NCBI RefSeq assembly: GCF_011634835.1
Contig: NZ_SIRP01000001.1
Location: 3,032,870-3,096,869 of the forward strand
Direction of reading: 5' to 3'
Source of the DNA: Isoptericola sp. BMS4
GTDB lineage: Bacteria > Actinomycetota > Actinomycetes > Actinomycetales > Cellulomonadaceae
Length of the DNA stretch: 64,000 nt
A program made the translations under genes and the position numbers. Positions 25,441 through 34,166 of the stretch are shown one piece after another (positions within the stretch are counted from its first letter, which is position 1; every line of letters begins with the position of its first letter). The notes under the pieces were generated by a model that saw nothing but the letters and a program-made list of their open reading frames with translations, was not told the DNA's origin and made no database searches.

Positions 25441-26103
25441 TCAGCGCCATCGTTCGAGCAGCCGGGCCACGGTGGCCGCGGCCCGGTCGAGCACCCGTGC
25501 GGAACCCGCGGACGCCGCCGTGAGCAGCGCCGCGTCCACCAGGTGGGCCAGCAGGTCGACGTCGTCCGGCTCCGCCGGCGCGCACCCGGACGCCTCCAGC
25601 ACCGTCCGGACCGCGGCGAGCAGGCGGGGCCGCGAACGCCGCATGATCGGCTGCAGCGCCGGGTCGCGCATCGCGGTCGTCATCGGGTCGAGCCGCCGGG
25701 TCACCACCGTGTCGTCGACGTGCGGTGCGTAGAGGACCTCGATGAGCAGCCGCGCCACCGTCAGCGCCGAGCGGTGGCGGTGCGCGAGCGCACCCGCACG
25801 CTCCGTCGCTGCCGTGGCACGGACGTCCTCGGCCGCCTCGACGGCCGCGGCCACGAGCGCGGCGCTGCTGGGGAAGTAGTACGACGCCGAGCCCTGCGGC
25901 AGCCCCGCCGCCTCGGCGACGCGACGGTGCGTGACCGCGGCGAAGCCGTCGTCGATGAGGAGGGCGGCGGCGGCCTCCACCATGCGGCGCTGCTTGTCGG
26001 CACCACGTCCCTGGACCATCCGTCGGCGGCGCGGCCCGTCCTTCGCGGCCCCGGCGGGCCCGTGGCGCCCGGGGTCGGGCTCGGTCAGGGTCACGGCACC
26101 CAT
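25441..26103 (-). CDS. TetR-family transcriptional regulator
   Basis: 220 residues. A charged N-terminal extension precedes the HTH (VAEAAGLPQGSASYYFPSSAALVAA, about residues 62-86). The C-terminal half is typical TetR_C. It is divergent from the DUF981 gene, with a CATAC-TGCC-GTATG palindrome in between, which is probably its operator. ATG 26103 has no clear ribosome binding site; the extension could be shorter, starting near GTG codons inside it. Confidence 0.9.
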   Translation of the reverse strand: MGAVTLTEPDPGRHGPAGAAKDGPRRRRMVQGRGADKQRRMVEAAAALLIDDGFAAVTHRRVAEAAGLPQGSASYYFPSSAALVAAAVEAAEDVRATAATERAGALAHRHRSALTVARLLIEVLYAPHVDDTVVTRRLDPMTTAMRDPALQPIMRRSRPRLLAAVRTVLEASGCAPAEPDDVDLLAHLVDAALLTAASAGSARVLDRAAATVARLLERWR

Positions 26104-26142
26104 CGTATGCGGCGCCGTCCCCGCCGCCGCGGGGGAATTATT

Positions 26143-26158
26143 CATACTGCCGTATGGT
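26143..26158 (+). promoter_or_regulatory. TetR operator and -10 box of the DUF981 gene
   Basis: Palindrome CATAC (26143-26147) and GTATG (26152-26156) around TGCC. TATGGT at 26153-26158 is a plausible -10 box for the plus-strand gene, so binding would block it. Confidence 0.55.
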
Positions 26159-26212
26159 TTAAAGGACTGACAGGACGCCGACGGCGTCACGACACCGAGG
26201 AGATGACCGACC

Positions 26213-26839
26213 ATGCCCACGGAAGGGCTCGTGATCGACTGGGCACAGATGCCCACCTACAACACCGTGATGTCCGTCGCCGTGGGCGCCGGACTGATCC
26301 TGCTGGTCTGGCTGGGGCGAGAGCTGCTGCGCTCCCCGCGGACCGTCGTCGTCGAGGGCTGGTCCCTCGCGTTCGGCGTGCTCGGGCTGATCCTCACGGC
26401 GACCGGCCTGCACATGACGCTCACCTGGCCGCTCGCGGCCGGAGGCTTCCCGTTCGACAACATCGTCTTCGGTGAGACCAGCCTCGCGTTCGGCGTCCTG
26501 CTGCTCGCCGCCGCGTTCTACCTGTGGACCCGCGGCAAGGACGCGCTGGCCCGCGAGGACGCCACCGACCACCTGCGCGCCGTCGCCCGCCCGGTCTCGG
26601 TGTTCGTGCTCGGCATGGGGCTCGGCCTGATCGCCATCGCGTTCGCGGGCGTCACCTACCAGCTGTTCGCCGCCCCGCCCGAGGAGCCCATCTCCGGCGC
26701 CTTCGCCGCGTACCCGCTGGTCGAGGCGATCTTCATGTCCGGGCTCATCGCCCTCGTCGGCGTGGGCGCGGTCCTGTTCCCGCTCGCCCTGCGCGACCGC
26801 GCCGCCCGGGGCCTGCGCGCCGTCATCGGCTGGGCCTAG
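26213..26839 (+). CDS. DUF981 membrane protein cut by an in-frame TAG
   Basis: 208 residues with about five membrane helices, matching the DUF981 family. The frame ends at TAG 26837-26839. Reading on in the same frame gives GLAGAAFLLFGAMNFFTHIG and a natural TGA at 26921-26923. That is the conserved last helix and His-containing end of the family. The codon before is GCC and after is GGG, where relatives as I recall have Trp, so a single TGG to TAG change explains it. Either a real nonsense mutation, a sequencing error, or suppression. The family function is unknown. It is controlled by the divergent TetR protein. Confidence 0.8.
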   Translation: MPTEGLVIDWAQMPTYNTVMSVAVGAGLILLVWLGRELLRSPRTVVVEGWSLAFGVLGLILTATGLHMTLTWPLAAGGFPFDNIVFGETSLAFGVLLLAAAFYLWTRGKDALAREDATDHLRAVARPVSVFVLGMGLGLIAIAFAGVTYQLFAAPPEEPISGAFAAYPLVEAIFMSGLIALVGVGAVLFPLALRDRAARGLRAVIGWA

Positions 26840-26991
26840 GGGCTGGCCGGCGCCGCGTTCCTGCTCTTCGGGGCGATGAACTTCTTCACCCACATCGGGC
26901 TCATCGTCAACACGATGGGCTGACGCCCACGTCACACCGGTCGGGGCCGGTTCCCGGGAAGCAGCGGGGCCCCGCCCTGGTTGACCCAGGC

Positions 26992-27915
26992 ATGCGAGCG
27001 ATCACCTACAGCCGGTACGGCAGCGCCGACGTCCTCGAGCTCACCGAGCAGCCCGACCCCCACCCCGGCGCCGACGTCGTCGTGGTGCGCGTCAAGGCCG
27101 CCTCCGTGAACCCGGTGGACTGGAAGGTCCGGCAGGGCTACCTCGACGGCGTGCTGGAGACGCAGTTCCCCGTGGTCCCGGGCTGGGACGTGGCGGGCGT
27201 CGTGGAGCGGGTCGGCCTGGACACCCCCGAGTACGCCGTGGGCGACGAGGTGTACGGCTACGTGCGCAAGGACTGGGTGCACGGCGGCACGTTCGCGGAG
27301 CTCGTGGCCGCCCCGGTGCGCACCCTGGCCCGCAAGCCGGCGTCGCTGAGCTTCACCGAGGCCGCGGCCGTCCCCCTGACCGGGCTGACGGCATACCAGT
27401 CGATCCGGCGCGCCGGGGTGCGCGCGGGGCAGACGGTGCTCGTGCACGCGGCCGCCGGCGGCGTCGGCACGTTCGCCGTGCAGATCGCCCGCTCGCTCGG
27501 CGCCCGCGTCGTCGGGACGGCGAGCGAGGGCAACCACGACTTCCTGCGCTCCCTCGGCGCCGAGCCCGTCACCTACGGCGAGGGCCTGGCCGACCGCGTG
27601 CGCGCGGTCGCGCCGGACGGCGTCGACGTCGCGCTGGACTACGTGGGCGGCGACGCCGTCGACGTCAGCGCGGCGGTGCTGGCCGACGGCGGCACGATCG
27701 CCTCCATCGCGGACCCGCGCGCCCGCGACGAGCGCGGCGGCCAGTACGTGTGGGTGCGCCCGTCCACGACCGACCTGGAGGCCCTCGGCGCGCTGATCGA
27801 CGACGGCCAGGTCGCCGTCGAGGTCGCGCAGGTCTTCGACCTCGCCGACGCCGCCGAGGCGCACCGGGCCAGCGAGACGGGGCACGTCCGCGGCAAGATC
27901 GTCGTGCGGGTCTGA
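26992..27915 (+). CDS. NADPH:quinone reductase-like medium-chain dehydrogenase/reductase
   Basis: 307 residues of the zinc-free MDR type. The GroES-like N-terminal half has KAASVNPVDWKVRQG and VPGWDVAGVV. The Rossmann half has the AAAGGVGTFAVQIARSLGA nucleotide loop, and the end is HVRGKIVVRV. These enzymes reduce quinones or enones with NADPH. The start at ATG 26992 has no obvious ribosome binding site. A long hairpin begins 9 nt after the stop. Confidence 0.93.
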   Translation: MRAITYSRYGSADVLELTEQPDPHPGADVVVVRVKAASVNPVDWKVRQGYLDGVLETQFPVVPGWDVAGVVERVGLDTPEYAVGDEVYGYVRKDWVHGGTFAELVAAPVRTLARKPASLSFTEAAAVPLTGLTAYQSIRRAGVRAGQTVLVHAAAGGVGTFAVQIARSLGARVVGTASEGNHDFLRSLGAEPVTYGEGLADRVRAVAPDGVDVALDYVGGDAVDVSAAVLADGGTIASIADPRARDERGGQYVWVRPSTTDLEALGALIDDGQVAVEVAQVFDLADAAEAHRASETGHVRGKIVVRV

Positions 27916-27923
27916 GCCGCCCA

Positions 27924-27985
27924 GGTCGGCAGTCCGTCCCCGGGTCGGCAGACATCCGTGCCGACCCGGGGACGGACTGCCGACC
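27924..27985. repeat. Long perfect hairpin, 27-nt arms and 8-nt loop
   Basis: Arm 27924-27950 is exactly complementary to 27959-27985. Its ends read GTCGGCAG and CTGCCGAC, and GTCGGCAG occurs again inside at 27944. It sits between two same-strand genes and may terminate the first. No U run follows. The ends resemble those of the tandem palindromes at 45620-45726. Confidence 0.8.
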
Positions 27986-28016
27986 CGACGGGCGGCCCCG
28001 GTGGCAGGCTGGGCAC

Positions 28017-29168
28017 ATGACGCCCTTCGACGCCGCCGTGTACGCCGACCGCCGCCGCCGGGCCGCCGCGCAGGCCGCGGCGGCGGGCCTCGACGGGATC
28101 CTCGTCACTCCCGGCCCCGACCTGCGGTACTTCCTCGGCTACACCCCGGCCGCGGACACCGAGCGCCTGACGATGCTGGCGATCCCCGCCGCGGCGGACG
28201 GCGCGGGCGACCCCGTGGCGGTCGTGCCGCGGCTCGAGGAGCACGACATGCACCTCGGCGCCGTCGGCGGCATCGAGACCCTCGCCTGGTCCGACGGCGA
28301 GGACGAGCACGCCGTGGCCGGGCGGCTGCTCCGACCGGAGGGACGCTACGCCGTCAGCGACGCCGCCTGGGCCCTGCACGTCCTCGGCCTGCAGCGGGCG
28401 CTGCCCGCGTCGTCGTACGCGGCCGTCACCACCGTGCTGCCCCTGCTGCGCGCCGTGAAGTCGCCCGAGGAGGTCGCCCGCCTCGCCGCCGCCGGGGCGG
28501 GCGCGGACGCCGTCTTCGACGAGATCGTGCCCCGGCCGTTCACCGGCCGCCGGGAGCGCGACGTCGCCGCGGACCTCGACGCTCTGCTGCGCGAGCACGG
28601 GCACGAGCAGGTGGACTTCACCCTCGTGTGCGCGGGCGAGCACGGCGCCGACCCGCACCACGAGCCGGGCGACCGCGTGATCCGCTCCGGCGACATGGTC
28701 GTCATGGACTTCGGCGGGCTGGCGGACGGCTACGGCTCCGACACCACCCGCACCGTGCACGTCGGTCCGCTCACCGACCGCGAGCAGCACGTGCACGACG
28801 TCGTGCGCGCCGCGCAGCAGGCGGGCGTCGACGCGGTCCGGCCAAGCGCCACCTGCCAGGACGTGGACCGCGCCGCCCGGGCCGTCATCGAGGACGCCGG
28901 GTTCGGCGAGCACTTCGTGCACCGCACCGGGCACGGCATCGGCCTGACGACGCACGAGCCGCCGTACATGGTCTCCGGCGAGGAGACCCCGGTCGAGGCG
29001 GGCATGTGCTTCTCCGTCGAGCCCGGGATCTACTTGCCCGGCGAGCTCGGCGTACGGATCGAGGACATCGTCGTCGCCTTCCCGAGCGGCGTACCCGGAC
29101 TGGCCGACGCGCCGGGAGCGGCGATGCGGCTCAACACCTCCCCGCACGAGGTCGTCGTCGTGGAGTGA
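28017..29168 (+). CDS. M24-family metallopeptidase (Xaa-Pro dipeptidase-like)
   Basis: 383 residues: an N-terminal creatinase-like domain (about 1-150) and a pita-bread catalytic domain. All five metal ligands are visible: D231 and D242 (VMDFGG...GSDTT), H306 (TGHGIG), E335 (SVEPGIY) and E349 (RIEDIV). It should cleave Xaa-Pro dipeptides or remove N-terminal residues before Pro. ATG 28017 has a CAGGCT box 6 nt upstream; the frame is open upstream through the hairpin, but the family start is here. Confidence 0.93.
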   Translation: MTPFDAAVYADRRRRAAAQAAAAGLDGILVTPGPDLRYFLGYTPAADTERLTMLAIPAAADGAGDPVAVVPRLEEHDMHLGAVGGIETLAWSDGEDEHAVAGRLLRPEGRYAVSDAAWALHVLGLQRALPASSYAAVTTVLPLLRAVKSPEEVARLAAAGAGADAVFDEIVPRPFTGRRERDVAADLDALLREHGHEQVDFTLVCAGEHGADPHHEPGDRVIRSGDMVVMDFGGLADGYGSDTTRTVHVGPLTDREQHVHDVVRAAQQAGVDAVRPSATCQDVDRAARAVIEDAGFGEHFVHRTGHGIGLTTHEPPYMVSGEETPVEAGMCFSVEPGIYLPGELGVRIEDIVVAFPSGVPGLADAPGAAMRLNTSPHEVVVVE

Positions 29169-29170
29169 CC

Positions 29171-29962
29171 TCAGCCGAGCATCGCACGGTCGTCGAAGCT
29201 CGCGCCCTTCACCTTGCCGAACTCGGCCATCAGCGCCTCGACGGTGAGCTTGCGCTTGGCGGCGTCGTCGGCCTCGAACACGATGCGCCCCTCGTGCATC
29301 ATGATCAGCCGGTTGCCCAGCGCGATCGCCTGCTGCATGTTGTGCGTCACCATGAGCGTCGTGAGACCACCCTGGGCGACGATGCTGCCCGTGAGCGACG
29401 TGACGAGCGCGGCGCGCTGCGGGTCGAGGGCCGCCGTGTGCTCGTCGAGCAGCAGGATGCGGGGCCGCGTGAAGCCGGCCATCAGCAGCGAGAGCGCCTG
29501 ACGCTGCCCGCCTGACAGCAGACCGACCTTGGCCTTCAGCCGGTCCTCCAGCCCGAGCTCGAGGGAGCGGAGCTCCTCCACGAACCGCTCGCGCCGCTTC
29601 TTCGTCACGCCCCGGCCCAGCCCGCGACGCTCGCCGCGCAGCAGGGCGAGCGACAGGTTCTGCTCGATCGTGAGGTCGGGCGCCGTGCCCGCCATCGGAT
29701 CCTGGAACACCCGGCCCACGTACCGCGCCCGGCGGTGCTCCGGGAGGCGGTTCACGGTCGTGCCGTCGATGTCGATGCGCCCCGTGTCGACGCCGATGCG
29801 GCCGGCGATCGCGTTCAGCAGGGTGGACTTGCCCGCGCCGTTCGACCCGATCACCGTCACGAAGTCGCCCTCGTCGAGCCGCAGGTCGAGGTCGGTCAGG
29901 GCCCGGCGCTCGTTCACGGAGCCCGGGAAGAACGTCTTGCCGACGCCGTCGATCGTGAGCAT
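29171..29962 (-). CDS. ABC transporter ATP-binding protein (TrpZ-like)
   Basis: 263 residues with Walker A GSNGAGKST, signature LSGGQRQALSL, Walker B ILLLDEHTAALD and the His switch MVTHNMQQA. The DEHTAALDP variant is typical of the importers that pair with PF04392 binding proteins. It is the third gene of a minus-strand import operon: binding protein, permease (4-nt gap), ATPase (2-nt gap). Its stop abuts the M24 stop, convergent. Confidence 0.93.
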   Translation of the reverse strand: MLTIDGVGKTFFPGSVNERRALTDLDLRLDEGDFVTVIGSNGAGKSTLLNAIAGRIGVDTGRIDIDGTTVNRLPEHRRARYVGRVFQDPMAGTAPDLTIEQNLSLALLRGERRGLGRGVTKKRRERFVEELRSLELGLEDRLKAKVGLLSGGQRQALSLLMAGFTRPRILLLDEHTAALDPQRAALVTSLTGSIVAQGGLTTLMVTHNMQQAIALGNRLIMMHEGRIVFEADDAAKRKLTVEALMAEFGKVKGASFDDRAMLG

Positions 29963-29964
29963 CC

Positions 29965-30915
29965 TCAGGCCTCCTTCTGGGCGGGGGCCGGCGCGTCCTC
30001 GGCCACCGGGGCCGCGGCACGACCGTTGGCCCGGCCGCCGCGCAGGTCGCGCCACGACGGGACCCGCTTGAGCGGCCCCCACCGCGGCAGCAGCAGCGCG
30101 GCGACGACGAGCGCCGCCGTGACGGCCTTCATGTCGTTCGGGTTCAGCCCGACCTGGAGCGCGACGTAGATGATGATCCGGTAGAGGACCGCGCCGAGCA
30201 CCACGGCGAGGCTGGCCATGAAGATGACCCGCTGGCCGAGCACCGCCTGGCCGAGGATCACGGAGGCCAGCCCGACGAGGATCAGGCCGATGCCCATGCT
30301 GATGTCGGCGAACCCCTGGTACTGCGCGACGAGCGCGCCGCACAGCCCGACCAGGCCGTTCGAGAGCGCGAGCGTGAGGATCGTCGTGAAGTCGGTGTCG
30401 ACGCCCAGGCTCTTGATCATCTGCTTGTTGTTCCCCGTGGCCTGGATCGCCAGACCCAGGTCGGTGGCCAGGAACCAGTCGACGAGCAGCTTGAGCACGA
30501 GCACGCCGCCGAGGAAGGCGAGCGCGCCGAGCCAGGTGCCGCCCAGCAGGTCCGCGTCGCGCAGCGGCGTCATCAGGGTGTCCTCGCGCAGCAGCGGCAC
30601 GTTCGCGCCGCCCATGATGCGCAGGTTCACCGACCACAGGGCGATCATCGTGAGGATGCCCGCGAGCAGCCCGTCGATGTGCCCCTTGGTGTGCAGCAGA
30701 CCCGTGACGACGCCGGCGACCAGCCCCGCGCCGGCGCCCGCGAGCGTCGCCAGCACCGGGCTCTGCCCCGCCACGATCATCGACGCCGCCACCGCGGCGC
30801 CCGTCGTGAAGCTGCCGTCGACGGTGAGGTCGGGGAACCTCAGCACGCGGAACGTCAGGTAGACGCCCAGCGCCATGACCCCGTAGAGGAGCCCGAGCTC
30901 GACCGCTCCGATCAT
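29965..30915 (-). CDS. ABC transporter permease (TrpY-like)
   Basis: 316 residues of the BPD_transp_2 (LivH-like) fold, with about eight to nine helices, opening LGLLYGVMALGVYLTFRVL. The last 35 residues are a charged cytoplasmic tail (about 280-316), longer than usual. It belongs to a TrpXYZ-type importer, whose known substrates include tryptophan or related compounds. The substrate here is inferred only. Confidence 0.92.
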   Translation of the reverse strand: MIGAVELGLLYGVMALGVYLTFRVLRFPDLTVDGSFTTGAAVAASMIVAGQSPVLATLAGAGAGLVAGVVTGLLHTKGHIDGLLAGILTMIALWSVNLRIMGGANVPLLREDTLMTPLRDADLLGGTWLGALAFLGGVLVLKLLVDWFLATDLGLAIQATGNNKQMIKSLGVDTDFTTILTLALSNGLVGLCGALVAQYQGFADISMGIGLILVGLASVILGQAVLGQRVIFMASLAVVLGAVLYRIIIYVALQVGLNPNDMKAVTAALVVAALLLPRWGPLKRVPSWRDLRGGRANGRAAAPVAEDAPAPAQKEA

Positions 30916-30919
30916 GAGG

Positions 30920-31912
30920 TCACTCGACGGTGCGGTCGGCGCGGTCCGTCACGGACGCGGGCAGCTCGACGCCCATGCGCTCCGCCGCGCCCGGGTTGAC
31001 GATCAGCTCGACGTCGTTCGACGTCTCGACCGGCATCTCGGCGGGGTCCGCGCCGTCCTGCAGGATCTTCACGGCCATCTCGCCGGTCTGGTACCCGAGC
31101 TTCTCGTAGTCGATCCCGAGGGTGGCGATCGCGCCGCCCTCGACGGGGCCGGCGTCGCCGCTGACCACGGGGATCTGCTTCTGCTCGGCGACCTGGATCA
31201 GGGCGGCGATCCCGGAGACGACGGTGTTGTCGGTCGGCACGTAGATCGCGTCGACGTCCCCGAGCGACTGGGTCGCCTGCTGCACCTCGGCGGAGTTCGA
31301 CACGGTGGCCTCGGAGATCGTCATCCCGAGACCCTCCGCGGCCTCCTTCGCGAGCTCGACCTGCACCTCGGAGTTCACCTCGCCCGAGCTGTAGACGATC
31401 CCGACGTTCTTGGCGTCCGGCGCGATCTCGGCGAGCAGCTCCAGCTGGTCCGCCACCGGGTTGAGGTCGCTCGTGCCCGTGACGTTCCCGCCGGGGCTGT
31501 CGTTCGAGTCCACCAGGCCGGCCGCCTCCGCGTCGGTGACGGCGGTGAACAGCACCGGGGTGTCGGTGATCGCCTGCGCGGCCGCCTGCGCCGCCGGCGT
31601 CGCGACCGTGAGCACCAGGTCGAGGTCGTCGTTCGCGAACGTCGTGGCGATGGTGTTGGTGTTCGGCACCTCGCCCTGCGCGTTCTGGTCGTCGTACTCG
31701 ACCTCGACGCCCGCGTCGGCGAGGGCGTCCTTGAACCCCTGCGTCGCGGCGTCCAGCGCCGGGTGCTGCACGAACTGGAGCACGCCGACCGACGCCTGGT
31801 CGGCGCTTCCGCCGTCGTCGCCCGTCCCGCCGTCCGAGGAGCAGGCGGCAACGGCGAGCAGTGCGGCGACGCCGAGACCGGCGGCGAGGAGACGGGACCG
31901 AGGCTGTGACAT
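30920..31912 (-). CDS. ABC transporter substrate-binding lipoprotein (TrpX-like, PF04392)
   Basis: 330 residues. The lipoprotein signal has lipobox AVAAC with Cys at about 24, followed by a Gly/Ser/Asp linker. The periplasmic-binding fold matches the ABC_sub_bind family (VGVLQFVQHPALD, VGIVYSSGEVNS, YVPTDNTVVSGI). It captures substrate outside and delivers it to the permease at 29965-30915. ATG 31912 follows an AAGGACG site; an in-frame start at 31930 is less likely. Confidence 0.93.
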   Translation of the reverse strand: MSQPRSRLLAAGLGVAALLAVAACSSDGGTGDDGGSADQASVGVLQFVQHPALDAATQGFKDALADAGVEVEYDDQNAQGEVPNTNTIATTFANDDLDLVLTVATPAAQAAAQAITDTPVLFTAVTDAEAAGLVDSNDSPGGNVTGTSDLNPVADQLELLAEIAPDAKNVGIVYSSGEVNSEVQVELAKEAAEGLGMTISEATVSNSAEVQQATQSLGDVDAIYVPTDNTVVSGIAALIQVAEQKQIPVVSGDAGPVEGGAIATLGIDYEKLGYQTGEMAVKILQDGADPAEMPVETSNDVELIVNPGAAERMGVELPASVTDRADRTVE

Positions 31913-31985
31913 GTGACGTCCTTGTGGCACGAGTCGAGCGGATGCGATCTGGGAATGCTACCGGTTCCCGGACCCTCGGCGGCCG

Positions 31986-32849
31986 TCAGCTCGGCGACGC
32001 CTTGCCGTGCCTCCAGTAGCCGACGAAGTCGACGTGCGCCTTGGGCCATCGCCGGTCGTTCACGAGGTGCCGGCGCACCCCCGCGGCGAGCGCCTGCTCG
32101 CCCGCCACGAGCGCGTAGCCGTCGCCGGCGGGCAGCCCGGCGTCGCGGACGACGGCGAGCGAGGCGCGGCCCGGGACCCCGCCGAGCGCGGGGTCCGCGG
32201 ACGCCGCGCGGTCGCGCTCCACCCAGCGCAGGTCGACGCCGTCCGGCACGCGGAAGTCCTGCCGGTCGTCGGCGGTCGGCACCTCGACGACGGCGACCCC
32301 GCGGGCGTCGTCGGGCAGCGACTCGCAGATGCCGGCGACGGCGGGCAGGCCGCTCTCGTCGGCGACGAGCAGCGTCCACGCGCAGCCGGGGCGGGGCCGG
32401 TGGTATGCGCCCTGGTCGAGGATGCCGACCTGGTCCCCCGGCCGGGCCGTGAGGGCGAAGCCGGCGCCGGGGCCGGTCGGCGCGACCGTGCCGCCCGTGT
32501 CGTCCTCGTCGTGCCCGTGCAGCACGAAGTCCACGTCGATCTCCCGCAGCTCCGGCCGCGCGGCGCGGATCGTGTAGTTGCGCACGAGCGGGCGGCGGGA
32601 CCGCGGGGTGGCCAGGTACTGGGCGTACCAGCCCAGGCTGGACGTGCGGGTCGGCAGGCGCAGCGTGTCCTGCCCGGCCCGCGGCAGGAAGAGCCGGAAC
32701 CACTGGTCGTCGCCCACCAGCGTGAGGCGGTCGATGTCGTCGATGCCGAGGGTGACCCGCCGCAGGTGCGGGCCCACCTGCTTGGTGGTGACCACCTCGG
32801 CCACGAGGACGTGCGGGTCGACCGGCTTGCGAGGGGCGTAGGTGCTCAC
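31986..32849 (-). CDS. Siderophore-interacting protein (FAD-dependent ferric reductase)
   Basis: 287 residues. The FAD-binding domain carries RNYTIRAARPE, and the C-terminal SIP domain carries LLVADESGLPAVAGI and YWRHGKA. Family members reduce ferric siderophores in the cytoplasm to release iron. GTG 32849 is leaderless (TAACCT 7 nt upstream), and a DtxR-type iron box covers that promoter, so expression should rise in iron shortage. Confidence 0.94.
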   Translation of the reverse strand: MSTYAPRKPVDPHVLVAEVVTTKQVGPHLRRVTLGIDDIDRLTLVGDDQWFRLFLPRAGQDTLRLPTRTSSLGWYAQYLATPRSRRPLVRNYTIRAARPELREIDVDFVLHGHDEDDTGGTVAPTGPGAGFALTARPGDQVGILDQGAYHRPRPGCAWTLLVADESGLPAVAGICESLPDDARGVAVVEVPTADDRQDFRVPDGVDLRWVERDRAASADPALGGVPGRASLAVVRDAGLPAGDGYALVAGEQALAAGVRRHLVNDRRWPKAHVDFVGYWRHGKASPS

Positions 32850-32854
32850 GCGAC

Positions 32855-32873
32855 TAAGGTTAGGCGAACCTCA
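32855..32873 (-). promoter_or_regulatory. DtxR/IdeR iron box
   Basis: TAAGGTTAGGCGAACCTCA matches 16 of 19 positions of the iron-box consensus TTAGGTTAGGCTAACCTAA. It contains the minus-strand -10 box TAACCT, so metal-loaded repressor would block the siderophore-interacting protein gene. Confidence 0.8.
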
Positions 32874-32952
32874 CCTTTGAACGCCAGGCCTCTCGCGGAC
32901 CAGGGCGCCGCACCCTCGCGCCCGCGGCGCCCTCGTGGCCGACACTGGGCAC

Positions 32953-33783
32953 GTGCCCCACCGCCGCCCGCCACGCCCCGCACCGGTCCGCCCCGCGGGG
33001 GCGCTCGCGGTCGCCGCCCTCGCGCTCCTCGGCGCGTGCTCGTCGCCGGACGGGGCACCGGGCACGGACACGCCGACACCGGCAGAGCCGTCACGCACCG
33101 CCGCGACGTCGCCGGCACCGACGGTGACGCGGGTGCCGCTGACGGCCGGCGAGGTGACGCTCGAGGTGTCCGCCCCCGGCGCGAGCGACGCGCCGCGGGT
33201 GCACGCCTCCCCCGACCCCGCCACGTCCACCGCCACCCTGACCGTCGGACCGGCGGCGCTGGACGAGGACGACCCCGGGTGGGCGGGGCCGCCGCGGATC
33301 ACCCTGACGTCGGCGGGGGCGCTTGCCGTGCACCGCGACGGCAGCGTGACGGTGCGTGACGGTGACCGGGCGCTCGGCGGGCTGGCCGCGCCGGACGGCG
33401 CACGGCTCGTCGCCGTCGACGACACCCACCTGGAGGTCCGCGCCGCCACGGACGTCGCGGACGGCGCCACGGCCCCGGGCGAGGTCACGGTCACGCTCGG
33501 CACCGACGGCGTCGCGAGCACCGCCTGGGGCGAGCGGGAGGGCGGCCGCTCGCTCGCCGTCGAGCCGACCGGCTGGGCGCGCGGCGCGGGCAAGGCCGGC
33601 ACGGACGTCGTCTGGTCGGAGCTGGTCGGCGGCGACCCGGACGTCGACACGGCGACCATGCGCGACCAGCTGGAGTGCCACGCGATCGGTGCGCCCGACA
33701 AGGCGACGTGGAACCTCGAGCTGTGGCGGCCGGACGTCGGGCTCGTCGCGACGATGGCGGCCCGCTGCAACCCGACCCCTTGA
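32953..33783 (+). CDS. DUF2599-containing lipoprotein
   Basis: 276 residues. Arg/Pro-rich start, hydrophobic stretch and lipobox LLGAC (Cys at about 31), then a Thr/Pro/Ala linker. The C-terminal 45 residues (DQLECHAIGAPDKATWNLEL with two Cys) match DUF2599. Function unknown; it is a surface lipoprotein. GTG 32953 is chosen over GTG 32935 because a GACACT box lies 6 nt upstream. Divergent from the siderophore-interacting protein gene across about 100 nt. Confidence 0.75.
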   Translation: MPHRRPPRPAPVRPAGALAVAALALLGACSSPDGAPGTDTPTPAEPSRTAATSPAPTVTRVPLTAGEVTLEVSAPGASDAPRVHASPDPATSTATLTVGPAALDEDDPGWAGPPRITLTSAGALAVHRDGSVTVRDGDRALGGLAAPDGARLVAVDDTHLEVRAATDVADGATAPGEVTVTLGTDGVASTAWGEREGGRSLAVEPTGWARGAGKAGTDVVWSELVGGDPDVDTATMRDQLECHAIGAPDKATWNLELWRPDVGLVATMAARCNPTP

Positions 33784-33801
33784 CGCATGCCGATATGGGT
33801 A

Positions 33802-33807
33802 TATGTT
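33802..33807 (+). promoter_or_regulatory. -10 box of the ArsR-family gene (leaderless) within an ATATG repeat
   Basis: TATGTT lies 6 nt before ATG 33814. The pentamer ATATG occurs twice (33793 and 33801), making an AT-rich possible binding site. Confidence 0.5.
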
Positions 33808-33813
33808 TGATCC

Positions 33814-34155
33814 ATGGCACGAGCAGCGACGACGACGGACGCGTTCAACGCGGTGGCCGAGCCCCGGCGCCGCGAGATCCTCGACGCCCTGGCGCAGGAC
33901 GAACGCAGCGTCGGTGAGCTCGTCGAGCTGCTCCACGTCGCCCAGCCCGTCGTCTCCAAGCACCTGCGGGTGCTGCGGGAGGTCGGGCTGGTCGAGGTCC
34001 GCGACGACGGTCGTCGTCGCCTCTACCGCACCGACGCCCGGCCCCTGCGGGAGATCCACGCCTGGGTCGGCCGGTACGAACGGTTCTGGGAGGAGCGGTT
34101 CGAGCTCGTGGACGAGCTGCTCGCCGGCGGGCTCGACGAGCCACCCCACCGATGA
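33814..34155 (+). CDS. ArsR-family regulator
   Basis: 113-residue winged-helix protein (AVAEPRRREILDALAQDERSV, HVAQPVVSKHLRVLREVGLV). There is no metal-binding Cys cluster. Its partner gene, an AHSA1 protein, starts 11 nt downstream. ArsR-AHSA1 pairs of this type are common in actinobacteria and are thought to respond to small organic ligands. Confidence 0.93.
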   Translation: MARAATTTDAFNAVAEPRRREILDALAQDERSVGELVELLHVAQPVVSKHLRVLREVGLVEVRDDGRRRLYRTDARPLREIHAWVGRYERFWEERFELVDELLAGGLDEPPHR

Positions 34156-34166
34156 GGAGAGTTCCC

